Shown piece by piece: positions 18,081 through 25,668 of a stretch of DNA of 32,275 nucleotides (the stretch's first letter is position 1; the number at the start of each line of letters is the position of its first letter). A program made the translations under genes and the position numbers. The DNA comes from Deltaproteobacteria bacterium (GTDB taxonomy: Bacteria; Desulfobacterota; Dissulfuribacteria; Dissulfuribacterales; QOAL01), in contig JALWNK010000074.1 in assembly GCA_026995935.1 (NCBI GenBank), forward strand, positions 1 to 32,275, in the 5' to 3' direction. Under the pieces are notes generated by a model that did not search any database, was not told the origin of the DNA, and saw nothing but the letters and a program-made list of their open reading frames with translations.

Positions 18081-18109
18081 AAGGGGAAGGCCTGGCCTTC
18101 CCCTTTTTT
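18081..18109 (+). terminator. Rho-independent terminator after rpsI
   Basis: AAGGGGAAGG pairs with CCTTCCCCTT around CCTGG, followed by six T and a further T run. It ends the rplM-rpsI transcript 35 bases before argC, so argC must be reached by read-through or its own promoter. Confidence 0.9.
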
Positions 18110-18143
18110 GTTTTTTTATCCTTGTAAGGAGGGGAAAAGAAAA

Positions 18144-19184
18144 ATGGCAATCAAGGTATCCATACTGGGCGGTTCCGGTTATACAGGGGTTGAGCTTCTA
18201 AGGCTTCTGTCCATGCACCCTGAGTGCGAGGCCGTTTCTGTTACCTCGCGAAAACTTGCAGGCAAACGGGTTGACGAGGTCTTTCCTTCTCTTACAGGTT
18301 TTTGCGACCTTTCATTTGAGGAACCCTCCCTGGATGCCCTGGCCTCTGGCGCAGATTTCGTTTTCACCTGCGTGCCCCATCAAACCGCAATGGATGTGGT
18401 CCCCGGCCTTCTTAAGCGAGGGGTAAAGGTCATAGATCTTTCAGCGGATTTCAGGATAAGGGACAAGGACGTGTACGAAAAATGGTACCAGCCCCACAGC
18501 TGCCCCGAATATCTTGAAGAGGCGGTTTACGGGCTGCCTGAGATCTACCGTGAGAAAGTAACAAAAGCGCGCCTTGTGGCCAACCCGGGCTGCTATCCTA
18601 CTAGCACCATTCTGCCCCTTTTCCCCCTTTTGAAAAAGGGCCTCGTAAGCCATGAAGGCATTGTGGTTGATTCCAAGTCAGGGGCAAGCGGTGCTGGAAG
18701 GGGGGCAAGTGTAGCTACCCTTTTTTGCGAGGTGGACGAGGGCTTTAAGGCCTACAAGGTGACTGAACACAGGCATACCCCTGAGATAGAGCAGGAGCTT
18801 GGCGTGGCCTCTGGCACTACTGTGCGAATAAACTTCACTCCGCATCTTGTACCCATGTCAAGGGGAATCCTGACCACCGTTTGTGCCAGGCTTTCAAGGG
18901 GCGCAACAGAGACGGATCTGAGACAGGAGCTGGCCTCCTTCTACCAGGATTCTTTCTTTGTAAAGGTGCTTCCCCAAGGCTCCTTTCCAAACGTCTTGAA
19001 CGTACGGGGTTCAAACATCTGCCACATCGGGCTAAAGAGTGACCCTCGAACAGGCAGGGCCATAATAGTCTCTGCCATAGACAACCTCTGCAAAGGGGCA
19101 TCTGGACAGGCAGTGCAGAACATGAACCTCATGGCAGGTCTTAATGAGACCTCAGGGCTCAGGCTTCCAGGGCTTTATCCATAA
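18144..19184 (+). CDS. argC: N-acetyl-gamma-glutamyl-phosphate reductase
   Basis: This NADPH enzyme performs the third step of arginine synthesis, reducing N-acetylglutamyl-phosphate to the semialdehyde. The 346-residue protein has the nucleotide-binding ILGGSGYTGVELLRLL at the N-terminus, the catalytic ANPGCYPTS with Cys150, DSKSGASGAGR, and EHRHTPEIEQEL. ATG 18144 follows an AAGGAGGGG site; the TTG at 18108 in the same frame falls inside the terminator's T run and is rejected. The rplM-rpsI-argC order recurs in Desulfobacterota and Geobacter relatives. No other arg genes are in the window. Confidence 0.96.
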   Translation: MAIKVSILGGSGYTGVELLRLLSMHPECEAVSVTSRKLAGKRVDEVFPSLTGFCDLSFEEPSLDALASGADFVFTCVPHQTAMDVVPGLLKRGVKVIDLSADFRIRDKDVYEKWYQPHSCPEYLEEAVYGLPEIYREKVTKARLVANPGCYPTSTILPLFPLLKKGLVSHEGIVVDSKSGASGAGRGASVATLFCEVDEGFKAYKVTEHRHTPEIEQELGVASGTTVRINFTPHLVPMSRGILTTVCARLSRGATETDLRQELASFYQDSFFVKVLPQGSFPNVLNVRGSNICHIGLKSDPRTGRAIIVSAIDNLCKGASGQAVQNMNLMAGLNETSGLRLPGLYP

Positions 19185-19190
19185 AAAATA

Positions 19191-19219
19191 AAAAAAGCCA
19201 TAAAACCATTGGCCCTTTT
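19191..19219 (-). terminator. Terminator-like hairpin, better on the minus strand
   Basis: Minus-strand AAAAGGGCCA pairs with TGGCTTTTTT (two G-U pairs) around a 9-base loop and runs into more T. On the plus strand the same arms have two A-C mismatches and only a short T run, so it is a weak terminator for argC. It could end a minus-strand transcript coming from the structured spacer at 19288-19437. Confidence 0.4.
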
Positions 19220-19287
19220 GGCTCAGGAATGGCCCCTTCAGGATCTCATGGGCAGTCGCATTTTCCCTGGCAAGAGGTAAAGAGACA

Positions 19288-19437
19288 AAAAGGCAAATCC
19301 CCAAGAGCTGGCTCAAGGGAGATAAAACAGGGGCATTCCCCCCTGAGCCATTGATTTTCAAGGCAACGGGCTGTAACCCCCCGCGTTCCCGAGGCCTCAC
19401 GGTAGGTTCGTGAAAGCCCAGGCCCGAGGATTTCTTT
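19288..19437. ncRNA. Candidate structured RNA in the argC-kinase spacer, family unknown
   Basis: The 485-base spacer 19185-19669 holds no convincing gene but several nested inverted repeats. A closing stem AAAG-gc-AAATCC (19288-19300) pairs with GGATTTCTTT (19428-19437). Inside lie three hairpins: GGCTCA (19310-19315) with TGAGCC (19344-19349) plus an inner GGGG/CCCC; AACGGG (19365-19370) with CCGCGTT (19381-19387, one bulge); and GGCCTCACG (19393-19401) with CGTGA (19409-19413) and AGGCC (19420-19424). Together they form a multibranch fold. Strand is open: on the plus strand it would be a long leader of the kinase gene; on the minus strand it would precede the hairpin at 19191-19219. It matches no riboswitch, tmRNA, RNase P or 6S pattern well. 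The minus strand also stays open as a 144-codon frame. Confidence 0.4.
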
Positions 19438-19669
19438 GAGTAACCGATATGAACAAGTGCATGTTTGTGTGATGGCCGAGTAGATATTCCTGCTTTCGCA
19501 TAAAGCCTTACGGGCCGATTAATAAAAACAGGAAAGGTACGGCTAGTTGAAATGGTTTCATTTGATATTACGATAGATATGCGCAATTTTTTGTTTTATA
19601 ATAAGAATATTAAGAACCGGTGGCCTTTTCCTGGTCTGACTTAGTTAATCTAAAAATATATCCGTTTTT

Positions 19670-22546
19670 ATGGCCGAGCCTAGATTTAAGCATAATATTC
19701 AGGTCTTTCTTCCTATAAGCTTTCTTATACTGCTTGTGGCAGTTGTGGCCGTTGTCATCTACACCACCCAACACATAGTGCAGCCGGTACTTCTCAAGGA
19801 GCGCATTTTCAGTATTGAAGAGACCGGCAAGGCCGTTGTTTCAAGGCTTGCCAGTATGCTTGCCCAGACAGAGACAGCGGCAGAAATGGTGGGGAAAACC
19901 GCAGTCAACCTCTGCCCGGATTTCCAGGCAATAAGGGAAACCGTACCTGATATTTTCAATGCCGATAGTCTGGCACAAATAACTGCTGGCGGCGGGGTCT
20001 GGCCTGAACCATATAAGTTTCATCCCAGGAAAAGGAGATGCAGTTTTTTCTGGGGTAGAAACAGTCAGGGCAAACTTATTTTCTACGACGACTACAACAA
20101 ATCTGGATACCGTCATGAGGAGTGGTACGTACCTGTAAGGTATCAAAAAGGACGCAAGGTCTATTGGTCAAGGGCCTACATAGACCCCTATTCCCACGAG
20201 CCCATGGTTACCTGCTCAGCAAAGATGTTCAAACACGGCCATTTTGCAGGTGTTGCCACAGTGGATCTCAGGCTGGACGGTCTCAGCAAACTCTTTTCCA
20301 AGGCCTCCAGAGAGATAAGCGGTTACATCTTCGCTGTTGACAGAAACAACAGGTTCATTGTTTTCCCCAGGGAAGAATATGTGCTTATCAAAGGGAAGGG
20401 CCAGTCAAATTCCCCTTTACAAAAATACATAACGAGTTCCGAGCTGGCAAAAAGGTATCCGGAATTTGAGCCTGTGGACCAGAGGCTTAAACAGATGAAC
20501 CGGCAGATGATCGCTCTTGCCAGAAAAAAGGCCGACATCGACACCATTGCCAAGAAAATAGACAAGGAATCCCATCAGATAGGGCCTAAAGAGGCCCTTC
20601 TTATCGCGGCCCTTCTGCAAGATTCACTTGATACTAACCTCCTGGGGCAGATCCATCCAGTTAGTTTCCATGTAGAAAAGGATATAATTTACCGCAGGCC
20701 TGCCAGGGCCTTTGTTTTTCCTTTGCCTGAAACATATTGGAAACTTGTGGTTACCGTGCCTGATGATGTTATGGCAGCGCCTGTTGGCAAAATAACCGAT
20801 CATCTAATGATGTCTCTTTCCGTTCTTATTGTTCTGGTGCTCTTTCTGGCAGGCCTTTCGCTTTACCATCATATTTTAAAACCCCTAAGGCACATGACAA
20901 ACCAGTTAAAAAGGATAGAACAAGAGTCTGGGGATCTTTCCCTGGAACTTGACATCCCTGCAAACAATGAACTTGGAGAGCTTGCCTATTACTTTAACAG
21001 GCGTACAAGGGAGCTCAAAAACAGCGAGGAAAAGTATAAAACCATATTTAACGGTGCAAGCGAAGGCATCTCCTTGAGCGCGATATCAGGGGATTTTATC
21101 GCGGTAAATCCAAGGTTTGCGGAAATCTTTGGTTATGACTCTCCTGAAGATGTAATAAACAATGTCAAGACCTACGAACTTTATCTAAATCCCTCTGACA
21201 GGCAGAGAATACTTTCAGACCTCAGGCCAGGCGGTGAATACGTCCACGCCGAGGTTTGGCTCAAGAAAAAGGATGGAACCCCCATCCTTATCTCCTTGAA
21301 TCTTGCGCCAGTTACCGATGAAAACGGCAAAATCTCCTATCTTATAGCAATGACCCAGGACATTACGAAGACCAGGAAACTGGAGAGGGAGCTTCGACAA
21401 GCCCAGAAAATGGAGGCTATTGGCACCCTGGCAGGGGGCATTGCCCATGATTTCAACAACATCCTTGCTGCAATAACCGGCTACACGGAGCTGGCCCAAC
21501 TCAAGGCCCAGGACCGGCCGGATATTCTTTCCTACCTCTCACAAATAGAACTGGCCTCAACGAGGGCAAAGGAGCTGGTACAGCAGATACTGACCTTTAG
21601 CAGATACTCGGACACCAAGAAAGAACCCCAGGATATGGGAATGATTGTAAGGGAAGCGCTTAAGTTACTAAGCTCCACTCTCCCTGCCAATATTGATATC
21701 GAAAGCCATCTCTTGCCTACGGATCCCGTAATGGCGGATTCTTCAGACCTCCACCAGATAGTCATGAATCTTTGTACAAATGCCTACCATGCCATGAAAG
21801 AGAAGGGAGGGATACTTACAATCCGCCTTGACCAGCGCCTTGTTGAACAAGAGGATGTGCAAGATCTCGGACTTCAACTTGGCAGTTATGTCGTCTTGGA
21901 GGTTCAAGACACGGGATGCGGCATGACCAAGGAGGTGATGACAAAGATATTTGAACCCTACTTTACCACCAAGGGCAAGAAAGAGGGGACAGGCCTCGGT
22001 CTGGCAGTGGTACATGGCTTAGTAAGGGGGCTCAACGGGGCAATAGAGGTGGAAAGCAGCCCTGGAAAGGGCGCCCTTTTCAGGGTCTTTATTCCTGTTG
22101 CCGAAAGCGGTGAACCGAAGGCTTTGAAAGGCAAGGAAGAGGAGCTGGATATCTCCATTGATGGTAATGGGTGGACCGTCATGTTCGTGGACGATGAAGA
22201 GATGATTTGCTACATTTTCAAGACCATGCTTGAAAGTGCAGGCTTTAACGTTCAGGTTTTCATGGACGGCCAAAGCGCCCTTTCTGCCATGATGAAAAAC
22301 CCTCATGGATGGGATATTCTAATAACTGACATGACCATGCCTGGATTAAGTGGAGCTGACCTTGCAAAAGAGGCAAGGAAGTTGAACCCGGATATACCGA
22401 TTATTCTTTGTAGCGGTTACAGTGACATCTTGACCGATGAGCTTCTTCGCAGCCTCAATATCAATGCCTTTCTTTCCAAACCCGTAAGCAGAAAAACCCT
22501 GTTCAAGGTACTGTCGAGGCTTTTCCCACGCGGAAACAACACGTAA
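19670..22546 (+). CDS. Hybrid sensor histidine kinase with Cache-type sensor, HAMP, PAS and receiver domain
   Basis: The 958-residue membrane protein has a TM segment at about 12-32 and a second near 370-395. Between them lies a large extracytoplasmic sensing region resembling dCache (GGGVWPEPYKF, RCSFFWGRNSQGK, EEWYVPVRY, FAGVATVDLRLDGL). After it come HAMP, a PAS domain (about 455-570), and the kinase core with GGIAHDFNNILAAI and phospho-His593. The ATPase has the N-box NLCTNAYHAM, DTGCGM and GTGLGLAVVHGL. The C-terminal receiver has VDDEE, phospho-Asp887 in ITDMTMPG, and Lys in LSKPV. All phosphorelay residues are present. The ligand is unknown and no partner regulator is adjacent. The start lacks a good ribosome-binding site, but the TM segment follows directly. 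A TATAAT at 19597-19602 could be its -10. Confidence 0.9.
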   Translation: MAEPRFKHNIQVFLPISFLILLVAVVAVVIYTTQHIVQPVLLKERIFSIEETGKAVVSRLASMLAQTETAAEMVGKTAVNLCPDFQAIRETVPDIFNADSLAQITAGGGVWPEPYKFHPRKRRCSFFWGRNSQGKLIFYDDYNKSGYRHEEWYVPVRYQKGRKVYWSRAYIDPYSHEPMVTCSAKMFKHGHFAGVATVDLRLDGLSKLFSKASREISGYIFAVDRNNRFIVFPREEYVLIKGKGQSNSPLQKYITSSELAKRYPEFEPVDQRLKQMNRQMIALARKKADIDTIAKKIDKESHQIGPKEALLIAALLQDSLDTNLLGQIHPVSFHVEKDIIYRRPARAFVFPLPETYWKLVVTVPDDVMAAPVGKITDHLMMSLSVLIVLVLFLAGLSLYHHILKPLRHMTNQLKRIEQESGDLSLELDIPANNELGELAYYFNRRTRELKNSEEKYKTIFNGASEGISLSAISGDFIAVNPRFAEIFGYDSPEDVINNVKTYELYLNPSDRQRILSDLRPGGEYVHAEVWLKKKDGTPILISLNLAPVTDENGKISYLIAMTQDITKTRKLERELRQAQKMEAIGTLAGGIAHDFNNILAAITGYTELAQLKAQDRPDILSYLSQIELASTRAKELVQQILTFSRYSDTKKEPQDMGMIVREALKLLSSTLPANIDIESHLLPTDPVMADSSDLHQIVMNLCTNAYHAMKEKGGILTIRLDQRLVEQEDVQDLGLQLGSYVVLEVQDTGCGMTKEVMTKIFEPYFTTKGKKEGTGLGLAVVHGLVRGLNGAIEVESSPGKGALFRVFIPVAESGEPKALKGKEEELDISIDGNGWTVMFVDDEEMICYIFKTMLESAGFNVQVFMDGQSALSAMMKNPHGWDILITDMTMPGLSGADLAKEARKLNPDIPIILCSGYSDILTDELLRSLNINAFLSKPVSRKTLFKVLSRLFPRGNNT

Positions 22547-22550
22547 AACA

Positions 22551-23198
22551 GTGAATGAAACCAAGGACATAGAAACCATCTTGAACAAGGTGGCCCAGAA
22601 GGTGGAAGGTAAAGGGGCACCTGTAGATGACTTTGAAAGATTACAGACCACAGAACCCTTCAGGGTGCTGGTTGCCACCATACTTTCTGCCCGAACAAAG
22701 GATGAGGTCACATCTGCTGCTGTAAAAAGGCTCTTTTCCAAAATCAAGGGCCCTGAGGATCTGGAAAAACTTTCGACAGAGGAGCTAGAAAGGCTTATCT
22801 ATCCAGTTGGCTTTTTTCGGAACAAGGCGCGTTTCCTCGCTGCCCTTCCCCGGGCCCTTAAGGCCTTTGGCTACAAGGTTCCTGACAATCTCCATGACCT
22901 GCTAAAGATTCCCGGTGTGGGGAGGAAAACCGCGAATCTGGTTCTTTCAAGGGCCTTCGGAAAGAAGGCAATATGCGTTGATACCCACGTCCATCGCATA
23001 ATGAATATGTGGGGATTTGTAAAAACCAGGACACCAGAAGAAACGGAAAGGGCCCTTGAGAAGATATTGCCCAAAGGCTGGTGGAGCCGTATAAATCCCG
23101 TGCTTGTTGCCTTTGGGCAGACCATTTGTAAACCAGTGGCACCCCGCTGCAAGGAATGCCCTGTGAAAAGGGAGTGTCCTAAGTTTAGAAGCCGCTAG
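22551..23198 (+). CDS. nth: Endonuclease III (DNA glycosylase/AP lyase)
   Basis: It removes oxidised pyrimidines in base excision repair. The 215-residue protein has the helix-hairpin-helix LLKIPGVGRKTANLVL with the catalytic Lys, then VDTHVHRIMNMWGF with the catalytic Asp. The C-terminal four-cysteine cluster CKPVAPRCKECPVKREC follows the C-x6-C-x2-C-x5-C spacing of the 4Fe-4S site. The start is GTG 22551, 4 bases after the kinase stop, which suggests co-transcription with the kinase though no functional link is known. Confidence 0.95.
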   Translation: MNETKDIETILNKVAQKVEGKGAPVDDFERLQTTEPFRVLVATILSARTKDEVTSAAVKRLFSKIKGPEDLEKLSTEELERLIYPVGFFRNKARFLAALPRALKAFGYKVPDNLHDLLKIPGVGRKTANLVLSRAFGKKAICVDTHVHRIMNMWGFVKTRTPEETERALEKILPKGWWSRINPVLVAFGQTICKPVAPRCKECPVKRECPKFRSR

Positions 23199-23288
23199 TA
23201 TCTGGCACGCATCTGTACTTTTTTCAGTGGGCTTACGGTTTTTAAAAAAACCTATCTACAGTCTTTTCCCAATGAGGTTGTGAAGAAT

Positions 23289-23858
23289 TTAGTGGTACAA
23301 TGGACCCGAAAATATGAATGGTATTCTCTTTAGATTATTTGTTTCGTTCCATTCATCGATCCAGTTAAGGCTATCGACAATGGCAACATAAGTAAGCGCA
23401 CCTGCCTTGGGAACAAGTAAGTTAAATGTTACGGTTTGGCTAGCCCCCGGTGCAAGGGGCCTGATGATGGCCCTGGCCACCTCGTGCAGGTGTCTGCAAG
23501 ATGCCACGGAGCTACAGTGGGATGGGTCGTCAATACAAAACCTGAATTTGAATTTACCTCTTGAAAGCATGGCCATACCACCCCTAGTCAGGGAGTTTGC
23601 TGTGGAAGCGGCCCTTGGCCCGCTGGCCTGGTTTTTAACCGTAACAGAAAATTGTATGAGCTGTGCATCTGGATGTCCTGCAGGAGATCTGTCCAATAAC
23701 CTGTTTTCTATATTTGACACGATCAGATCAGCCTTTTGCAAAAGTGGTATCTTACCAGGCCCCTTAGGATTTTTGTTTGAATCCATGGCAACAGCCAGGC
23801 ATGAAGTGAACATCAGTGCTAACAGGGCCAATAAGGTGGCGATTATCTTGGATTTCAT
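23289..23858 (-). CDS. Secreted single-CARDB protein, tandem paralogue 1
   Basis: The 189-residue protein begins with a signal peptide (MKSKIIATLLAL..., likely cleavage after AVA near residue 24; the Cys at about 20 does not sit in a good lipobox). The mature part is one CARDB-type Ig-like domain: DLIVSNIENRLL, a central QFSVTVKNQASGP strand, PLAPGASQTVTFNLLVP, and the closing WIDEWNETNN. A short Cys-bearing insert (CIDDPSHCSSVASC) may form a disulphide. It has no catalytic motif and probably acts in adhesion or envelope structure. It lies 99 bases downstream of a close paralogue on the same strand, with the same GGAGGACACCACC leader before the ATG. Confidence 0.7.
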   Translation of the reverse strand: MKSKIIATLLALLALMFTSCLAVAMDSNKNPKGPGKIPLLQKADLIVSNIENRLLDRSPAGHPDAQLIQFSVTVKNQASGPRAASTANSLTRGGMAMLSRGKFKFRFCIDDPSHCSSVASCRHLHEVARAIIRPLAPGASQTVTFNLLVPKAGALTYVAIVDSLNWIDEWNETNNLKRIPFIFSGPLYH

Positions 23859-24605
23859 GGTGGTGTCCTCCTATTGGGCTATAAGGTACTAATGAGGTTA
23901 AATGCGCCCGGTCTCTGTTTTTTTGTGGCTAGATATTTAAAAAGATTCAAATCCATTTCATGAGTGTTCCCAGTTAAATGTAAATGGCAATATTATCCTC
24001 GTTAAGTTATTTGTTTCGTTCCATTCATCGATCCAGTTATGGCTATCGACAATGGCAACATAAGTAGGCCAACTTACCTTGGGAACAAGTATGTTAAACC
24101 TTACGGTTTCGCTGGCTCCCGGTGCAAGGGGTCTGATGATGGCCCTGGCCACCTCCCGCAGTTGTCTGCAAGATTCCACTGAGGTGCAGTGGGATGAGTT
24201 GTCAACACAAAACCTTAATTTGAATCTACCCCTTGAATGCATGGCCATACCTTCCCTTGTCAGGGAGTTTGCCGTGGAAGCGGCCCTTGGCCCTGTAGCC
24301 TGATTTTTAACAGTGATAGAAAATTGTATGAGCTGTCTATTTGGATGGCCAGCAGGAGATCTGTCCAATACCTTATACTCAAGATTTGACACGATCAGAT
24401 CTGCCTTTTGCACAAGAGGGACCTTGCCAGGACCCTTAGGATTTTTGTTGGAATCCATGGCAACAGCAAGGCATGAGGTGGACATCAGTGCTGACAGGGC
24501 CAATAAGGTGGCGATTATCTTGGATTTCATGGTGGTGTCCTCCTATAAGGTTGTAAGGAACTAATTAATGATGCTAAACGCTCCAGTCTTTGTTTTTTGT
24601 GGCTA
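23310..24605 (-). repeat. Tandem duplication of a CARDB gene with its leader
   Basis: Two direct units of about 620 bases, roughly 23310-23935 and 23985-24605, share the coding region and the upstream leader. The element CTAGCCACAAAAAA (minus strand) about 70 bases before each ATG and the identical AGGAGGACACCACC show that the copy included the control region. Exact borders need an alignment. Confidence 0.7.
23958..24530 (-). CDS. Secreted single-CARDB protein, tandem paralogue 2
   Basis: The 190-residue protein is nearly identical to paralogue 1 over the signal peptide and first 50 residues, and clearly similar to the end. Shared blocks include DSNKNPKGPGK, LDRSPAGHP, GPRAASTANSLTR, EVARAIIRPLAPGAS and WIDEWNETNN. 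The Cys-bearing insert is kept (CVDNSSHCTSVESC). Differences cluster in the middle and at the extreme C-terminus. Its ribosome-binding site AGGAGGACACCACC is identical to that of paralogue 1. It is the upstream gene of the pair and may drive both. Function is unknown beyond an exported Ig-like domain. Confidence 0.7.
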   Translation of the reverse strand: MKSKIIATLLALSALMSTSCLAVAMDSNKNPKGPGKVPLVQKADLIVSNLEYKVLDRSPAGHPNRQLIQFSITVKNQATGPRAASTANSLTREGMAMHSRGRFKLRFCVDNSSHCTSVESCRQLREVARAIIRPLAPGASETVRFNILVPKVSWPTYVAIVDSHNWIDEWNETNNLTRIILPFTFNWEHS

Positions 24606-24957
24606 GAAATATAAAAAAGGTTCAAAATTTATTAAAAAAAGACTTAACCCTGACTAATAACCCTTAATAATTAATAGGGCCTGAATAATCAACATCCACG
24701 GCAGAAAGAAAAACTTTTTGTTGACGAAGTGGATTCTGTCATGTACCCTCGGTGAGTCATTTGAATTGAGGCCTGTCTGAATCTGCCATTCGCATAATCA
24801 GTCAAATCCCAATTATCTGACAAAGCAAGTCACTTAGTATGGATTCAGAATGACCTTCCATGCGGATCTTCCCGTGGGGGCTTTTCGAACCAGCAAGTGC
24901 AACACATTGGGTCGGAAGTGCCCAGTAACATTTTAATCTATTTAAAGGAGAGATCTC
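24531..24957. other. 427-base spacer: CARDB promoter region and long leader of the cold-shock gene
   Basis: The left part is AT-rich and must hold the minus-strand promoter for the CARDB pair; I see no clean -35/-10. It includes a small imperfect hairpin near 24659-24678 (CCCTTAATaATTAATAGGG). The right part, about 24790-24957, resembles a structured cold-shock leader: TGGG and CCCA arms around 24908-24924 and two AAGTGC copies about 20 bases apart, with AAAGGAGAG just before the ATG. A weak TTGACG is at 24721-24726. No gene is visible. Confidence 0.4.
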
Positions 24958-25152
24958 ATGAAAGGAACAGTCAAGTGGTTTAATGACCAGAAGGGTTTTG
25001 GTTTTATTTCCCAGGAGGAAGGACCTGACGTATTCGTACACTACACAGCCATTCAGGGTGACGGCTTCAAGTCCCTGGAAGAAGGCCAGACAGTGGAGTT
25101 TGACATCACTGAAGGCCCCAAGGGCCCCCAGGCAGCCAATGTAAGAGCATAG
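24958..25152 (+). CDS. Cold-shock domain protein (CspA family)
   Basis: This small single-stranded nucleic acid-binding protein acts as an RNA chaperone. The 64-residue OB fold has [16 protein letters not shown] (RNP1-type KGFGFI at 12-17) and DVFVHYTAI (RNP2-type, 24-32), with the usual GQTVEFDI strand. AAAGGAGAG lies about 7 bases before the ATG. The upstream spacer is long, as is usual for csp leaders. It has its own terminator and precedes another small RNA-binding protein gene. Confidence 0.95.
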   Translation: MKGTVKWFNDQKGFGFISQEEGPDVFVHYTAIQGDGFKSLEEGQTVEFDITEGPKGPQAANVRA

Positions 25153-25180
25153 GCCGTATCTGAAAAAAGCGAAAAATGGA

Positions 25181-25217
25181 AGGGGCAGGTCCTTATCAAG
25201 GCCTGTCCCTTTTTTTT
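25181..25217 (+). terminator. Rho-independent terminator after the cold-shock gene
   Basis: GGGGCAGG pairs with CCTGTCCC (one G-T) and an inner CCTT with AAGG, followed by eight T. Strong. Confidence 0.9.
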
Positions 25218-25270
25218 GTGCGTTTCCGTTTCCAACTAATGGAACCAAAAGAGAAAAAAGGAGAAGAAAT

Positions 25271-25540
25271 ATGAAACTTTACATAGGCAATCTGGCCTAC
25301 AATGTGGCAGAGGAAGACGTAAGAAGCATGCTTGAAGAGTACGGCAGCCTTGAATCCTTCGACTGGATTACGGACAAGTACACTGGAAAATCCAGGGGCT
25401 TCTGTTTTGCCGAAATGGATAACAGTTCTGCAGACAAGGCAATAAAGGCCCTAAACGGCAAGGAGTTCCATGGAAGGAATCTCAAGATCAACCAGGCACG
25501 CCAGAACAAGAAGGACAAAAAGAGGAGGCGTTTCTGGTAG
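25271..25540 (+). CDS. RRM-domain RNA-binding protein
   Basis: The 89-residue protein is a single RNA recognition motif with RNP2 LYIGNL at 3-8 and RNP1 KSRGFCFAEM at about 40-49, plus a short Lys/Arg-rich tail (NKKDKKRRRFW). Bacterial proteins of this type bind RNA and are often cold-induced in cyanobacteria and Desulfobacterota; the target is unknown. AAGGAGAAG precedes the ATG. It lies just after the cold-shock gene but behind that gene's terminator, so it is probably transcribed separately or by read-through. Confidence 0.92.
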   Translation: MKLYIGNLAYNVAEEDVRSMLEEYGSLESFDWITDKYTGKSRGFCFAEMDNSSADKAIKALNGKEFHGRNLKINQARQNKKDKKRRRFW

Positions 25541-25607
25541 AAATACCTTTGGCTCTTGGGCAGTAGACCTTCTCTTTGCCCTTGTTGAAAAAACAGGTTA
25601 ATAGTTT

Positions 25608-25641
25608 AAGGCCGTTTCAACCATTTGGGACGGCCTTTTTT
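25608..25641 (+). terminator. Rho-independent terminator after the RRM gene
   Basis: AAGGCCGTtTCAA pairs with TTGgGACGGCCTT around a short loop, followed by T6. It lies 68 bases after the stop codon and just before the ABC-F gene. Confidence 0.85.
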
Positions 25642-25668
25642 CATCCATTGAGAAAGACTTTAAGATAA

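Noticed and set aside
19310-19437. 6S RNA
   Set aside because: CCCCTGAGCC on one strand and GGGTTACAGCC on the other recall pieces of E. coli 6S RNA, but they are on opposite strands and the fold is branched rather than one long rod.
19152-19586. 144-codon minus-strand frame in the argC-kinase spacer
   Set aside because: It has no good ribosome-binding site, ends inside argC, and runs across nested hairpins and a terminator-like structure. I keep it only as a caution for the RNA candidate.
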